The notes under the pieces are model-generated. The model saw only the letters and a list, made by a program, of their open reading frames with translations, did not search any database and had not been told where the DNA came from. DNA of 64,000 nucleotides from Stigmatella erecta (GTDB lineage: Bacteria > Myxococcota > Myxococcia > Myxococcales > Myxococcaceae). Positions 9,533 through 18,551 of the stretch are shown piece by piece. The DNA lies in the NCBI RefSeq assembly GCF_900111745.1, contig NZ_FOIJ01000017.1:1-64000 (forward strand), given 5' to 3'. Position numbers and translations under genes: made by a program. Position 1 is the stretch's first letter. The number at the start of each line of letters is the position of its first letter.

Positions 9533-10006
9533 TCAGAACTGCTTCTGCATCGCCAGGTGCTCGAGGCCGGCTTCCATGAAGACGCCGCCCACCGGCTCGT
9601 AGCCGTGCTTCTTGTAGAACTCGAGCGCGAAGAGCTGCGCGTGCAGGATGATGCCGGTGACGCCCCGGCGCCGCGCTTCCTCCTCCAGCGTGGTGAGCAG
9701 CTTGGAGCCGATGCGCGCCTTGCGGTGCGACTGGAGCACCGCCATGCGGCCGATCTTCGCCCAGCGCCCCGCCTTGCCCTCGGGCGGCTCGGCCAGCATC
9801 GCCAGCCGCCCCGTGCCCACGGCGTGTCCGCCCTGGATGGCGAGCACGTGGTAGGCCTTCGCGTCCTCCGCGTCGCGCTCGATGCCCTCGGGGACGTGTT
9901 GCTCCTCGATGAACACCACTTCCCGGATGGCCAGCGCTTGGAAGAGCTCCGCCTCGTTCTGGACCTGGGCGATGGTGACGGGCTGTGTGTTCTCCGAGTC
10001 GGACAT
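9533..10006 (-). CDS. GNAT-family N-acetyltransferase
   Basis: 157 residues from the ATG at 10006. The GNAT core is clear: an N-terminal IREVVFIEEQHVPEG strand-helix, motif A AVLQSHRKARIGSKLL (acetyl-CoA pyrophosphate loop) near 90-105, and motif B FALEFYKKHGYEPVG near 125-140. The N-terminal half resembles ElaA/YjcF-type acetyltransferases. The acceptor is unknown. It is convergent with hrpB and divergent from the MFS gene (78 nt apart). Confidence 0.83.
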   Translation of the reverse strand: MSDSENTQPVTIAQVQNEAELFQALAIREVVFIEEQHVPEGIERDAEDAKAYHVLAIQGGHAVGTGRLAMLAEPPEGKAGRWAKIGRMAVLQSHRKARIGSKLLTTLEEEARRRGVTGIILHAQLFALEFYKKHGYEPVGGVFMEAGLEHLAMQKQF

Positions 10007-10084
10007 GGCGAGGCCAAGGTACACAAAAGGAAGCGGGTCAAACAGACGGAAAAAAAAAGAGGCCGTGATAAGGCCCGGGGCGAG

Positions 10085-11272
10085 ATGAACCCTTCCCAGG
10101 TGGCCGGACGGACACCCCTCGCGGTCTTCTATTTCCTCTACTTCGGCACCGTCGGCATCACCCAGCCGTTCCTGCCCGCCTACCTGCGCTCGCTGGATCT
10201 CTCGACCTCCCAGGTGGGCCTGCTGCTGGCGCTCTCGCCGCTCATGTCCCTGGTGACGCCCCCCGTGTGGGGCCATCTTGCTGACCGCACGGGTCAGATT
10301 GGACGCATCCTGACCGTGCTGGCCGTGGGCGCCACGCTCTGCTTCGCCCCCCTGCTGAAGGTGGATCACTTCCTGGCCTTGCTGGCCACCCTGGCGGCCT
10401 TCGCGGCCTTCTCCTCCTCCATCACCCCCATGGTGGACAGCCTGGCACTCAACCGCGTGGCCCAGGTGGGTGGCAGCTATGCGCACCTGCGCCTCTTCGG
10501 CTCGCTGGGCTTCGTGGTGATCACCACCTCCTTTGGCCTGATGGCGCAGCGCGTAGATGCGCGCATCGTGGCCGTGCCCTTGGCGCTGCTGGGGCTGCTG
10601 GCGCTCTGGAGTTTCACCCTGCACGGGCGCTCCGCGTCTGGCGCTTCGCGTCATCCCCTGGCGGGCTTTCAGCTGCTGCGCGGGAACACGGATCTGCGCT
10701 GGATGCTGGCGGCCACCTGCCTCCACTGGATGGCGTGCACGCCCTACAACGGCATGCTGGCCATTCACGTCCTGTCGCTCGGGCTGCCCCCGTCCGTGGT
10801 GGGGCTCTCGGCGGGAACCGCCGTGACGGCGGAGGTGGCCGCCATGCTCCTGTACCCGCGCTTCGCCGACCGCATCGCCCCCCGGCACCTGCTGTGCGTG
10901 GCCTTTGGCCTGAGCGCCCTGCGCTGGCTCGGCATGGCCTTCGTCACCTCCGCCCTGCCGCTCATCGCGCTGGCGCTCGTGCACTCGCTGACGTTTGGCA
11001 TCTTCTATGTCGCCAGCGTGGCCTTCATGGCCCGGCGCATCCCCGTGCACCTGCGGGCCACCGGGCAGGGGCTGTTCTCCGCCATCACGATGGGCATCGG
11101 GGGGCTGGTGGGCTCCGCGTCCTCGGGCGTGGGCTACGCGCTGCTCGGGGGCCATGGCCTCTTCGCCGTGGCCGCCGGGCTGGAAGTCGTGGCCGCGCTG
11201 CTCGTCCTCCAGGTGTCCCCTCCGCTGAGCCCCCCTCCGGACGTGGCCCCCGTGCAAGCCCCCGCACCGTGA
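10085..11272 (+). CDS. MFS transporter, phenylpropionate/nucleoside-permease-like (MFS_1_like)
   Basis: 395 residues from the ATG at 10085, preceded by GGGGCGAG; the open frame extends further upstream but over the divergent gene. About twelve hydrophobic spans. The start (FYFLYFGTVGITQPFLPAYL) and the RxGxLRLFGSLGF-type segment near 135-150 are typical of the HcaT/LacY-like branch of the major facilitator superfamily. The substrate cannot be assigned. The lone neighbours (an acetyltransferase and an exported protein) do not suggest one. Confidence 0.82.
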   Translation: MNPSQVAGRTPLAVFYFLYFGTVGITQPFLPAYLRSLDLSTSQVGLLLALSPLMSLVTPPVWGHLADRTGQIGRILTVLAVGATLCFAPLLKVDHFLALLATLAAFAAFSSSITPMVDSLALNRVAQVGGSYAHLRLFGSLGFVVITTSFGLMAQRVDARIVAVPLALLGLLALWSFTLHGRSASGASRHPLAGFQLLRGNTDLRWMLAATCLHWMACTPYNGMLAIHVLSLGLPPSVVGLSAGTAVTAEVAAMLLYPRFADRIAPRHLLCVAFGLSALRWLGMAFVTSALPLIALALVHSLTFGIFYVASVAFMARRIPVHLRATGQGLFSAITMGIGGLVGSASSGVGYALLGGHGLFAVAAGLEVVAALLVLQVSPPLSPPPDVAPVQAPAP

Positions 11273-11285
11273 TAGCCTGGGGCCG

Positions 11286-12332
11286 ATGCGTCCCGTCCTG
11301 CTCGCACTTGCCCTCGTGCTGGTCCCGCCCCTCGCCTCCGCCCAGATCTTCAATCCGGGCGCGCCTCCGTCCTTCAAGGAGGCGGAGCTGGACAAGCGCT
11401 TCGCCAAATCGAAGTTGAACCAGGCGCTGGTGAACGGCACCCAGGATGCCAACTGCGCCCAGCTCGTCGGCGGCCTGTTGACCCTGATGGGCGAGACGGC
11501 CCCCTACATCCACAAACGCGACGAGAACTTCTACCTGGATCCCGTCCTCGTCCAGGTGCTGAACACCCAGCTGTCCAACGCCCGCTTCCCCGGCACGGCC
11601 TACTTCATCGCCATGCTGCGCCGGGTGCTCATCGATCAGAAGCTGTCCCAGGACTGGCTCGACACCGCGGCGGCCCTGGCCGCGTACGCCCCCGCGGTGG
11701 ACCTGGGCAAGCTGCGGTTCCTGGCCGATGGGGTGAATCCCATCGACAGCTTCCTGCTCACCCTGCCCACCCTGCGCGAGCGCTATGAAATCGAGGTGGT
11801 GCGCGCCAACGCCACCGCCGCCAGCACCGCCGAGGCCCTCTTCCGCGACACCTATGTGGACCGGGAGGTCGTCTTCGGAGGGCTGGAGTTCCTCGATGCC
11901 GTGCGCGAGAAGAAGAAGAAGCCGAAGAAGAAGAAGCGCGGCGAGCCGGCCGTCGAGGAGGAGCCCCCTGCCCTGATTGCCCGGCTCGTCTGGTACCCGG
12001 TGAACCCGAACGCCAACTCGCTGTCGATGTTCGGCGCCCCCGTCGAGAAGCCCAAAGGGGTGCCCATCTCCGCCCGGCTGGAGGAGCGGCAGTACGTGAA
12101 CCTCGATCAGATTCCCAAGGGGACCCGGATGCTCGTGCGGGGCCGCCTCTGGGAGTACAAGAAGGGCATCACCGAGGTGGAGATCCGCAACGCGCAGATC
12201 TTCCTCGACCGGGACTGGACCCAGCTGCCCGTGCTGGTGGATCCGAACGCCACCGCCGCCTGCCCCCTGGCCATCAACGAGCTGACCGGCACCGCCCCGG
12301 TCCAGCCGGGCGCCTTCGGCCAGAACCGCTGA
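11286..12332 (+). CDS. Exported protein of unknown function with a lysine-rich segment
   Basis: 348 residues with a clean signal peptide (residues 1-19, ending ASA). The mature N-terminal two thirds are helical and of no family I recognise. Near residues 205-216 lies an almost pure lysine block (KKKKPKKKKRG), followed by a small beta-rich domain (about 235-315) with the LVRGRLWEYKKGITEVEIRNAQIF pattern of an OB-fold. It starts 13 nt after the MFS stop and may be co-transcribed with it. Confidence 0.62.
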   Translation: MRPVLLALALVLVPPLASAQIFNPGAPPSFKEAELDKRFAKSKLNQALVNGTQDANCAQLVGGLLTLMGETAPYIHKRDENFYLDPVLVQVLNTQLSNARFPGTAYFIAMLRRVLIDQKLSQDWLDTAAALAAYAPAVDLGKLRFLADGVNPIDSFLLTLPTLRERYEIEVVRANATAASTAEALFRDTYVDREVVFGGLEFLDAVREKKKKPKKKKRGEPAVEEEPPALIARLVWYPVNPNANSLSMFGAPVEKPKGVPISARLEERQYVNLDQIPKGTRMLVRGRLWEYKKGITEVEIRNAQIFLDRDWTQLPVLVDPNATAACPLAINELTGTAPVQPGAFGQNR

Positions 12333-12457
12333 GCACCGTCCCGGTTCCGGACGCCCCATCCACGCATGGGACGGTCCCCGGCGCGCGCGCCCCCCGGGAA
12401 GGGGCGTGGCATGGCGCATGCTCTCCTCCGGGGCCCACCCAACGCCCCGAGGGCTCG

Positions 12458-13264
12458 ATGAAGATCCAGGACCCTGCCCCTGCTGGACCGGTGAAGGCCC
12501 CAGCAGCCGCACCGTTCCAGCGCTTGCTCCCCCCGGCGAAGTCTCCCCCGGCGCCCGGCACTCCACGCCCCCCGCTGCCCGGCACCGCGCGGCCGCCCCT
12601 GCCGGCCGCCCGTCCCCCGGGGGGGTCCCAACCCCCTCCCCCACAAGTCCTGCCGCGCCCGGGCACGGCCCTGGCGGCCAGTCCCGCGCGGGCCCTGGCC
12701 CGGAGTGCCCTGGCCAGCCCGGAGAACCTGGGCCACGCGCGTCAGGGCATGCACGGCGAGGCCCAGCGGCTGCGGACGGTGCGCACCGAAGCCCAGACCT
12801 CCTCCCAGGCCCAGGTGGAGCACCGGGTCCACGAGCTGCTCGCCCGGGAGCTGGCCCGCGACCTGCCCCCGGTCTCCAGCGTCCGCCCCGGGGCCCACGC
12901 CCCCTCGCCGCCTGCCGAGCCCTCCGCGGAGACGCCCTCCGGAGAGCCCCTGTCACGCCCGGAGGGCCTCGGCCGGTCCCCGGGCGAAGCGGCCGTGGAG
13001 GCGGCGGAGGCGCCCTCCCAGGTGCAGGCCACCCTGGAGCTCATCCAACGCATCGAAGTCTTCGTGAAGTCGCAGCGGCCCGCGCTGCGGATGAGCCTGG
13101 GCGGGGCCCTGGCCGCCACCGTCGAGGTGGAACGCACCGGCCCACGCGAGGTGGCCCTGCGCATCCAGGGGCATCAGGGCCCGCTGGGCGAGGCGCACCT
13201 GTCGCGCATCCGCGAGGCGCTGGAGGCCCGGGGGCTGCGGCTGCGCGCGCTGCACGCGCACTGA
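12458..13264 (+). CDS. Pro-rich protein with a FliK/SctP-like C-terminal domain
   Basis: 268 residues. Residues 1-75 and 145-175 are Pro/Ala-rich and disordered; 95-140 is helical. The C-terminal 70 residues (LRMSLGGALAATVEVERTG onwards, then HLSRIREALEARGLRLRALHAH) resemble the C-terminal domain of flagellar hook-length protein FliK and type III secretion ruler proteins (SctP/YscP), which sense hook or needle length and switch substrates. The overall shape, long Pro-rich linker plus compact C-terminal domain, also fits. No other secretion gene is in the window, so the assignment is tentative. Confidence 0.45.
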   Translation: MKIQDPAPAGPVKAPAAAPFQRLLPPAKSPPAPGTPRPPLPGTARPPLPAARPPGGSQPPPPQVLPRPGTALAASPARALARSALASPENLGHARQGMHGEAQRLRTVRTEAQTSSQAQVEHRVHELLARELARDLPPVSSVRPGAHAPSPPAEPSAETPSGEPLSRPEGLGRSPGEAAVEAAEAPSQVQATLELIQRIEVFVKSQRPALRMSLGGALAATVEVERTGPREVALRIQGHQGPLGEAHLSRIREALEARGLRLRALHAH

Positions 13265-13277
13265 ACTGGAAACGAGC

Positions 13278-13308
13278 AAGGCCCTCGCGCCGGAAGGCGG
13301 AGGGCCTT
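13278..13308. terminator. Hairpin between convergent genes
   Basis: Inverted repeat AAGGCCCTC ... GAGGGCCTT around a short GC-rich core, between the stop of the Pro-rich gene and the stop of the ferredoxin gene. It has no following T-run, so it may be a weak or factor-assisted terminator for both strands. Confidence 0.5.
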
Positions 13309-13334
13309 GGAGCAGCACGGAGGGAAGAAGGCGC

Positions 13335-13673
13335 TCAGCGCTTGCCGGGCGACATCTCCAGCATGCCGCGCTTGTCCTTCTTGTCCTTGAACTCGTCCGC
13401 CTCGGGCAGCTCGGCGAGCTTCTCGGCCAGGTTCGGCCACTCCAAGGAGAGCTTCGCGTTCAGCGTCTTGTACTCCTTCCACTTATCGGGGAGCTCGGTC
13501 TCCGGGTAGATGGCCTTGGTAGGACACACGGGCTCACAAGCGCCACAGTCGATGCACTCATCCGGGTGGATGACGAGGAAGTTAGCCCCCTCGTAGAAGC
13601 AGTTGACCGGGCAGACCTCGACGCAGTCCGTGTACTTACACTTGATGCAGGGTTCAGCAACAACGTAGGCCAT
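13335..13673 (-). CDS. fdxA: Seven-iron ferredoxin, FdxA type
   Basis: 112 residues from the ATG at 13673 with GAGGAGAG upstream. Nine cysteines (9, 12, 17, 21, 25, 40, 43, 46, 50) match Azotobacter ferredoxin I with a one-residue offset, so it should hold one [3Fe-4S] and one [4Fe-4S] cluster. The C-terminal half (about 55-112) is the usual long helical tail of this family. It is a low-potential electron carrier; the partner cannot be told from the neighbours. Confidence 0.93.
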   Translation of the reverse strand: MAYVVAEPCIKCKYTDCVEVCPVNCFYEGANFLVIHPDECIDCGACEPVCPTKAIYPETELPDKWKEYKTLNAKLSLEWPNLAEKLAELPEADEFKDKKDKRGMLEMSPGKR

Positions 13674-13761
13674 CGGGTGACTCTCCTCAGCACAATCGGC
13701 GGACCTGCACACTAGACGGTTTGTGGCAAGCACCGCACCTGGAATTTGGCCGTCCGGGCGC

Positions 13762-14850
13762 TCAGCCCAGCAGACCCTGAGCCCTCATCAGCTCAGCAAC
13801 CAGGATGGCGCCCTTGGCGGCGCCCATCTTCGTGTTGTGGGAGACGAGCACGTACTTGAAGCCGTTCTCCAGCACCCCGTCCTCGCGCACCCGGCCCACC
13901 GTGGTGGCCATGCCGCCGTGGGTGTCGCGATCCAGGCGGGGCTGTGGGCGGAACGGATCCTCCAGCAGCTCGATCCAGTTGGGCGGCGAGGACGGCAGGC
14001 CCCGGGCCACCTCGTCCCCGCGCCACTCGCGCAGCGCGGCCGACACCTCGTCCACCGTGGCCTTCTTGCCCAGGGAGACGAACACGGCCTCCGTGTGGCC
14101 CTCCATCACCGCCACGCGGGTGCAGGTGCAGGACACCTTCACGCCGTGGGAGTCGATGGCCGCCCCGCCCGCCTGCAGCGCGCCGAGGATCTTCTTCGTC
14201 TCCACCTCCACCTTGCCCTCTTCCTTGGGGATGTAGGGCACGACGTTGTCGAGGATGTCCAGGCCGATGACGCCCGGGGAGCGCCCCGCGCCCGACATGG
14301 CCTGGAGGCTCGTCATCAGCACCGCCTTGACGCCGAAGCGCTCGGCCAAGGGGGCCAGGGTGACGGCCAGGCCCGTGGTGGTGCAGTTGGGAATCGGGAC
14401 GATGAAGCCCTTCCAGCCGCGGCGCCGCTGCTGCTCGCGCACGAGCGGGGCATGGGCGGAGTTGACCGGGGGGATGAGGAGCGGCACGTCCGCCTCGTAG
14501 CGGAAGGCGCTCGCGGCGGAGAACACGGGGATGTCCTTGGCGAGCCGGGGTTCGATCTCCCGGGCCACATCCGCCTCCACCGCGGAGAAGGCGATGTCGT
14601 AGTCCTTGGCCTGGACCGCATCGCCGCTCACCACGGGCATGCGGGCCACCGCGGCCGGGAGCGCCTCGGGCACGAACCACGCCGTCATGCCGTTGGCGGT
14701 GCGCAGGGCCTCCACGTAGGACTTGCCCGCGGAGCGCGGCGAGGCCGCGAGCCCCGTGAGCTCGATGAAGGGATGGTTCTGAAGACCCGCGATGAACTGT
14801 TGCCCTGCCAGACCCGTAGCGCCGATGAGGACAGCGCGAAGCTTCGCCAT
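13762..14850 (-). CDS. asd: Aspartate-semialdehyde dehydrogenase, archaeal/fungal type
   Basis: 362 residues from the ATG at 14850 (GGGAGGGA upstream). The N-terminal Rossmann motif is [12 protein letters not shown]; the catalytic cysteine is C156 in [12 protein letters not shown]. The segment [20 protein letters not shown] followed by [11 protein letters not shown] is the signature of the archaeal/fungal class of ASADH, not the usual enterobacterial class. The enzyme reduces aspartyl phosphate with NADPH on the way to lysine, threonine, methionine and diaminopimelate. A rhodanese gene lies 70 nt upstream on the same strand. Confidence 0.9.
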   Translation of the reverse strand: MAKLRAVLIGATGLAGQQFIAGLQNHPFIELTGLAASPRSAGKSYVEALRTANGMTAWFVPEALPAAVARMPVVSGDAVQAKDYDIAFSAVEADVAREIEPRLAKDIPVFSAASAFRYEADVPLLIPPVNSAHAPLVREQQRRRGWKGFIVPIPNCTTTGLAVTLAPLAERFGVKAVLMTSLQAMSGAGRSPGVIGLDILDNVVPYIPKEEGKVEVETKKILGALQAGGAAIDSHGVKVSCTCTRVAVMEGHTEAVFVSLGKKATVDEVSAALREWRGDEVARGLPSSPPNWIELLEDPFRPQPRLDRDTHGGMATTVGRVREDGVLENGFKYVLVSHNTKMGAAKGAILVAELMRAQGLLG

Positions 14851-14920
14851 TGTGCGTTCCCTCCCTCGTGTGAACGCATCGTCCATAGCACCGTTCGCAC
14901 CCGGCTTCACACCGGAGCGG

Positions 14921-15274
14921 CTAGCGCTGAAGGGCAGAGGCAGTGTCGGCCAGATGTGACTCGACGGGGAACCCCTCGGCCATCCACGTCTCGATGCCCC
15001 CCTGGAGACACACGGCGTTGCGGCCCCGGAGCAAGAGCAGGCGGCACACCCGCGCGGCGGTCTCCTCGTCCAGGTCACACCCGCACACGACGATCAGCTC
15101 GTCGTCCGGCAACATGGTGAGGTGCTGGGCCACCTCCGAGGGCGTCATCCGCAAGGCCCCCGGTATATGGACCTCCAATCGTCCCCAATGGGCCGGAGAC
15201 CGGCAATCCAGGATGAGGACATCTTCGTCCCCCAGGCGCATAAACAGCTCAGCGCAAGGGATGTGAGGTTCCAT
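14921..15274 (-). CDS. Single-domain rhodanese-like protein
   Basis: 117 residues: one rhodanese domain (LILDCRSPAHWGRLEVHIPGALRM, then VVCGCDLDEETAARV and CLQGGIETWMAEGFPV). The cysteine at the active-loop position is present (ELIVVCG), but the loop (CGCDLDEE) is acidic and lacks the usual basic residue, so classic thiosulfate sulfurtransferase activity is doubtful. Family members carry sulfur or act as sensing modules. It is cytoplasmic (no signal peptide). Confidence 0.78.
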   Translation of the reverse strand: MEPHIPCAELFMRLGDEDVLILDCRSPAHWGRLEVHIPGALRMTPSEVAQHLTMLPDDELIVVCGCDLDEETAARVCRLLLLRGRNAVCLQGGIETWMAEGFPVESHLADTASALQR

Positions 15275-15377
15275 CGGTGGCCTCCGCGCGGGACTTGGTC
15301 TCTATGGAACCCCAACGGCTTTTCCCCTCTTCCACGCCCGTGGGCTGCCTGCCCTCCAGGCAGCCGGAGCCACGGCC

Positions 15378-16529
15378 TCACAGCCCGAGGTGCTTGGCGA
15401 TGATTTCGTTCATCACCTCGCTGGTGCCGCCGCCGATGGGGCCCAGCCGCGCATCGCGCCAGTGGCGCTGGATGTCGTACTCCATCATGTAGCCCGCGCC
15501 CCCGTGGAGCTGGAGGCAGGCATCGGCGATGCGGCAGCACGTCTCGGTGGCGACCTTCTTGGCCATGGAGGTCTGCGCCACGGCGTGCTGCCCGTCCACG
15601 TGCAGCCGCAGCGCGTGGTAGGTGAGCTGGCGCGCGCACTCGAGCTCCGTGAAGAGCTCGGCCAGCTTGTGGCGCACCACCTGGAAGCCGCTCAAGGACT
15701 GGCCGAAGGCCTGGCGCTGCTTCACGTGGACGAGCACCGTCTCCAGCATGTCCTCCATGGCCCCCAGCGCCCCCAGCGCCAGCGTCAGGCGCTCCCACTG
15801 GAAGTTGCCCATGATCTGATAGAAGCCCTGCCCCTCCTCGCCCAGGAGGTTCTCCGCGGGCACGCGGCAGTCCTCGAAGAACAGCTCCGCGGTGTCCGAG
15901 GCCCGCCACCCGAGCTTCTGCAGCTTGCGCCCCACGCTGAAGCCCGGGGTGCCCTGCTCCACCACGAGCAGGGACAGCCCCTTGTGGCCCCGCTCCGGCG
16001 CCGTCTTCACCGCCAGGACGACGAAGTCCGCGCGCACCCCGTTGGTGATGTACGTCTTGGAGCCGTTGACGGCGTAGTGCGCCCCGTCCCGCACGGCCGT
16101 GGTGCGGATGCCCGCCACGTCCGAGCCGGCCTCCGGCTCGGTGATGCCCAGCGCGCCGATCTTCTCCCCCCGGATGGCCGGGGCGAGAAAGCGCCGCTTC
16201 TGGTCATCCGTGCCGAACAGGTGCAGGGGCGCCGTGGCGATGGTGCACTGGGCCCCCAGGCCCGCGGACACCCCACCGGAGCCGCAGCGGCCCAGCTCCT
16301 CCAGGAGCACCGCCTCGTACAGCGCCCCGGCCGCCGTGCCTCCGTACATTTCTGGATACTTCAGCCCGAGGAAGCCCAGCTCCCCGAAGCGCGTGAACAG
16401 CGCCCGGGGGAACTCCTCGGCGGCCTCCCACTGGCGGGCGAAGGGCCGCAGCTCCTTCTCCACCACCGCGCGCACCGTGCGGCGGAACGCCTCGTGCTCC
16501 TCCTGGTACACCCCGTGGCCGTGCAACAT
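15378..16529 (-). CDS. Acyl-CoA dehydrogenase
   Basis: 383 residues from the ATG at 16529 (AAGGGGG upstream). The open frame continues upstream but there overlaps the tRNA-Cys gene, so the internal start is right. The N-terminal helical domain, the GALGITEPEAGSDVAGIRT middle-domain motif near 125, and the C-terminal QLHGGAGYMMEYDIQRHWRD motif are all present; the Glu in MMEYD is at the catalytic-base position of short/medium-chain enzymes. It oxidises acyl-CoA to trans-2-enoyl-CoA with FAD, passing electrons to ETF. Chain-length preference cannot be read. Confidence 0.9.
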   Translation of the reverse strand: MLHGHGVYQEEHEAFRRTVRAVVEKELRPFARQWEAAEEFPRALFTRFGELGFLGLKYPEMYGGTAAGALYEAVLLEELGRCGSGGVSAGLGAQCTIATAPLHLFGTDDQKRRFLAPAIRGEKIGALGITEPEAGSDVAGIRTTAVRDGAHYAVNGSKTYITNGVRADFVVLAVKTAPERGHKGLSLLVVEQGTPGFSVGRKLQKLGWRASDTAELFFEDCRVPAENLLGEEGQGFYQIMGNFQWERLTLALGALGAMEDMLETVLVHVKQRQAFGQSLSGFQVVRHKLAELFTELECARQLTYHALRLHVDGQHAVAQTSMAKKVATETCCRIADACLQLHGGAGYMMEYDIQRHWRDARLGPIGGGTSEVMNEIIAKHLGL

Positions 16530-16600
16530 CCGCTGCCCCCTTGCGCTCTCTGGCTTGACCGGCTCGTCCCGGCTTGCGTATAAGACCGTCCCCTGTTCGT

Positions 16601-16672
16601 GGCGCCATAGCCAAGTGGTAAGGCAAGGGTCTGCAAAACCCTCATTCCCCGGTTCGAATCCGGGTGGCGCCT
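16601..16672 (+). tRNA. tRNA-Cys (anticodon GCA)
   Basis: 72-nt cloverleaf: acceptor GGCGCCA/TGGCGCC, anticodon stem AGGGT/ACCCT around CTGCAAA, giving GCA. Position 73 is T, the expected Cys identity base. CCA is not encoded. It is followed at once by a strong terminator. Confidence 0.97.
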
Positions 16673-16673
16673 C

Positions 16674-16726
16674 AAAAGACACAAGGCCCGATGCGACCGT
16701 CCTGGCGCATCGGGCCTTTGTCTTTT
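16674..16726. terminator. Bidirectional intrinsic terminator after tRNA-Cys
   Basis: A near-perfect 21-nt inverted repeat that begins AAAAGACACAAGG and ends CCTTTGTCTTTT, with a GC-rich stem top (CCCGATGCG/CGCATCGGG). A-run and T-run flank the stem, so it can stop both the tRNA-Cys transcript and the convergent beta-helix gene. Confidence 0.88.
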
Positions 16727-16745
16727 CCGGGCCGGGGCCCGCGCG

Positions 16746-18413
16746 CTAGCAGTCCGCTTCGACGGCGCCGATGTCCGGGGCCACGCCGCAGAACGGCAGG
16801 CCCACGTCCGTGCCCTTGTCCACCGCGGGCTGCGCGGGGCTGAAGTCCTGCGTCACCGCCTGGTCCGCCAGGGCGGAGGACTGGTCGCCGGAGGCTTGCT
16901 GGAACGCGGTCAGCCCCACCGCGCCGGTGGACAGCTTGAACTGGGCATCGGCCGGGTAGAGGTTGAAGCCCAGCGTCATGCCCGGGTGCTGGCCGCCCAG
17001 GTCCACCGCCACCGTGGCGTCGATGATGTTGTTCTCCACAGTGACGTTGCTCGTGGGGCCGCCGGTGCCGTGGCCCAGGGTGAGCGCCGCGGCGTCCACG
17101 CGGGTGATGGTGTTGTTCACCACGTGCGTGCCCTCGGAGTTCTCCAGGCGGATGCCCGCGCCCTCCCCGCCGCCCTGCTTGGTGATGTCGTGCACGCGGT
17201 TGCGGCGGATGATGATGCCGCTGGGCATGGGGCCCACGCGGTTGCCGCCCACGGAGATGCCCTTGCCGGAGTCGTACACCTCGTTGCCCTCGATGAGCAC
17301 GTTCTTCGCCGAGTAGTGCACCACCAGCGCGTCCCCCTTGGCCGTGGCCGAGGGCTTGAAGCCGTGCATGCGGTTGTTGCGCACCACCACGTCGTGGCAC
17401 GTCTTGATGTCCACGGCGTTCTCCCGGTTGGAGTAGAAGTGGTTGTTCTCCACCGTCAGCCCCTTGGCGGGCGGCAGCGAGCTGAAGCCCTCGGGCCCCA
17501 GGCACTGCACCGAGTCCCCCGAGTTGTCGTGGATGTCGTTGTTGCGCACGGTGATGTCCACCGAGGTGGGCTGCACGACGACGCCGTGGGAGTCGAAGTC
17601 CCCCTGGTTCTTCACGAAGTCGTGGATGTGGTTGTTCTCGATGATGGCGCCGGTGGCCTTGCCGTAGGTCGTCACCGCGCCCCCGCCCTTGCCGTGGTGC
17701 AGCTCCGAGTTGGCCAGCACCGAGCCGCGCACGTCGCCCTCGAAGGTGACGGCGAAGGCCGCCTCCCCCTTCACGTCGATGTCGAACCCATCGATGACCC
17801 AGTGGGGCCGGCGCACCTGCACCAGCCCGCCCGTGCCCGGGCCCGGGGTGATGCGCGGCTTGCCCTCGCCCTGGAGGGTGATTTTCGCCTCGGCGGTGCC
17901 CGCCTTCACGGAGGCATCCAGGACGATGCGCTCGGCATAGGTGCCCGCGAGCACCCGGATGAGCTCGCCCGGGCCCGCCACGCTGACGGCCTTGCCGATG
18001 GTCTTGAACGGCTGGGCGCCCGTGCCCGCCGCCGTGTCGCTGCCCGAGGGGCTCACCACCCACTCCCGGGTGAACTTCGCCGGGGGCGGCGTGGGCTCGG
18101 CCGCCGGCGCGTCCGGCTGGGGTGAGGGCTGCGCGATGGGAGCATGGCCCTCGTGGGCCGGCAGGTCTGCCACCGGGGTGTCCGGCACGGGCTGAGCGCC
18201 CACGGGCACGGTCTGGCTTCCAGAGGAAGCGCCGGTGGAGGGGGTCTTGCTCTCGGGGGACGAGCCCGTCCCCGGTGCGGCGGCGCGGGGCTGGCCCGCG
18301 CCCTGCTGCGAGGCCCCTTCGTCCGCGGAGCCCGAATCGCCACCCTGGCAAGCCCACAAGCTGGCGGAGAGCAGACAAGCGGCCAAGAGCGCCGCTGGAG
18401 ACTTCCTCATCAA
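16746..18413 (-). CDS. Right-handed parallel beta-helix lipoprotein
   Basis: 555 residues. Residues 1-22 are a lipoprotein signal ending LWAC; 23-115 is a Pro/Ser/Gly-rich linker. Then a DUF1565-type start (WVVSPSGSDTAAGTGAQPF) leads into many beta-helix coils with repeating motifs such as IENNHIHD, VRNNDIHDNSGD, VENNHFYSN and IRRNRVHD. Such folds bind or cleave acidic polysaccharides; no lyase residues can be picked out with confidence. ATG 18413 and 18410 are both possible starts. It is divergent from the SpoIID-type gene. Confidence 0.82.
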   Translation of the reverse strand: MMRKSPAALLAACLLSASLWACQGGDSGSADEGASQQGAGQPRAAAPGTGSSPESKTPSTGASSGSQTVPVGAQPVPDTPVADLPAHEGHAPIAQPSPQPDAPAAEPTPPPAKFTREWVVSPSGSDTAAGTGAQPFKTIGKAVSVAGPGELIRVLAGTYAERIVLDASVKAGTAEAKITLQGEGKPRITPGPGTGGLVQVRRPHWVIDGFDIDVKGEAAFAVTFEGDVRGSVLANSELHHGKGGGAVTTYGKATGAIIENNHIHDFVKNQGDFDSHGVVVQPTSVDITVRNNDIHDNSGDSVQCLGPEGFSSLPPAKGLTVENNHFYSNRENAVDIKTCHDVVVRNNRMHGFKPSATAKGDALVVHYSAKNVLIEGNEVYDSGKGISVGGNRVGPMPSGIIIRRNRVHDITKQGGGEGAGIRLENSEGTHVVNNTITRVDAAALTLGHGTGGPTSNVTVENNIIDATVAVDLGGQHPGMTLGFNLYPADAQFKLSTGAVGLTAFQQASGDQSSALADQAVTQDFSPAQPAVDKGTDVGLPFCGVAPDIGAVEADC

Positions 18414-18551
18414 ATTGCCTCCTTGAAAGTCGGTGAGTAAGAGGAACCCCCCACCCCGGGTGCACTATTCATCCCGGATGCTGTTGAGGGGACAGGGCGC
18501 CGAGCGCCCGAAGTGGCGGCCCGGGCGCCAGGCGGGTACGGTCCCGCCGCC

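Noticed and set aside
16530-16682. N-terminal extension of the acyl-CoA dehydrogenase frame
   Set aside because: It crosses the tRNA-Cys gene on the other strand and has no family similarity; the ATG at 16529 gives the usual length.
18495-18509. GGGCGC-CGA-GCGCCC hairpin ahead of the SpoIID-type gene
   Set aside because: Short, common in GC-rich DNA and without other evidence of regulation.
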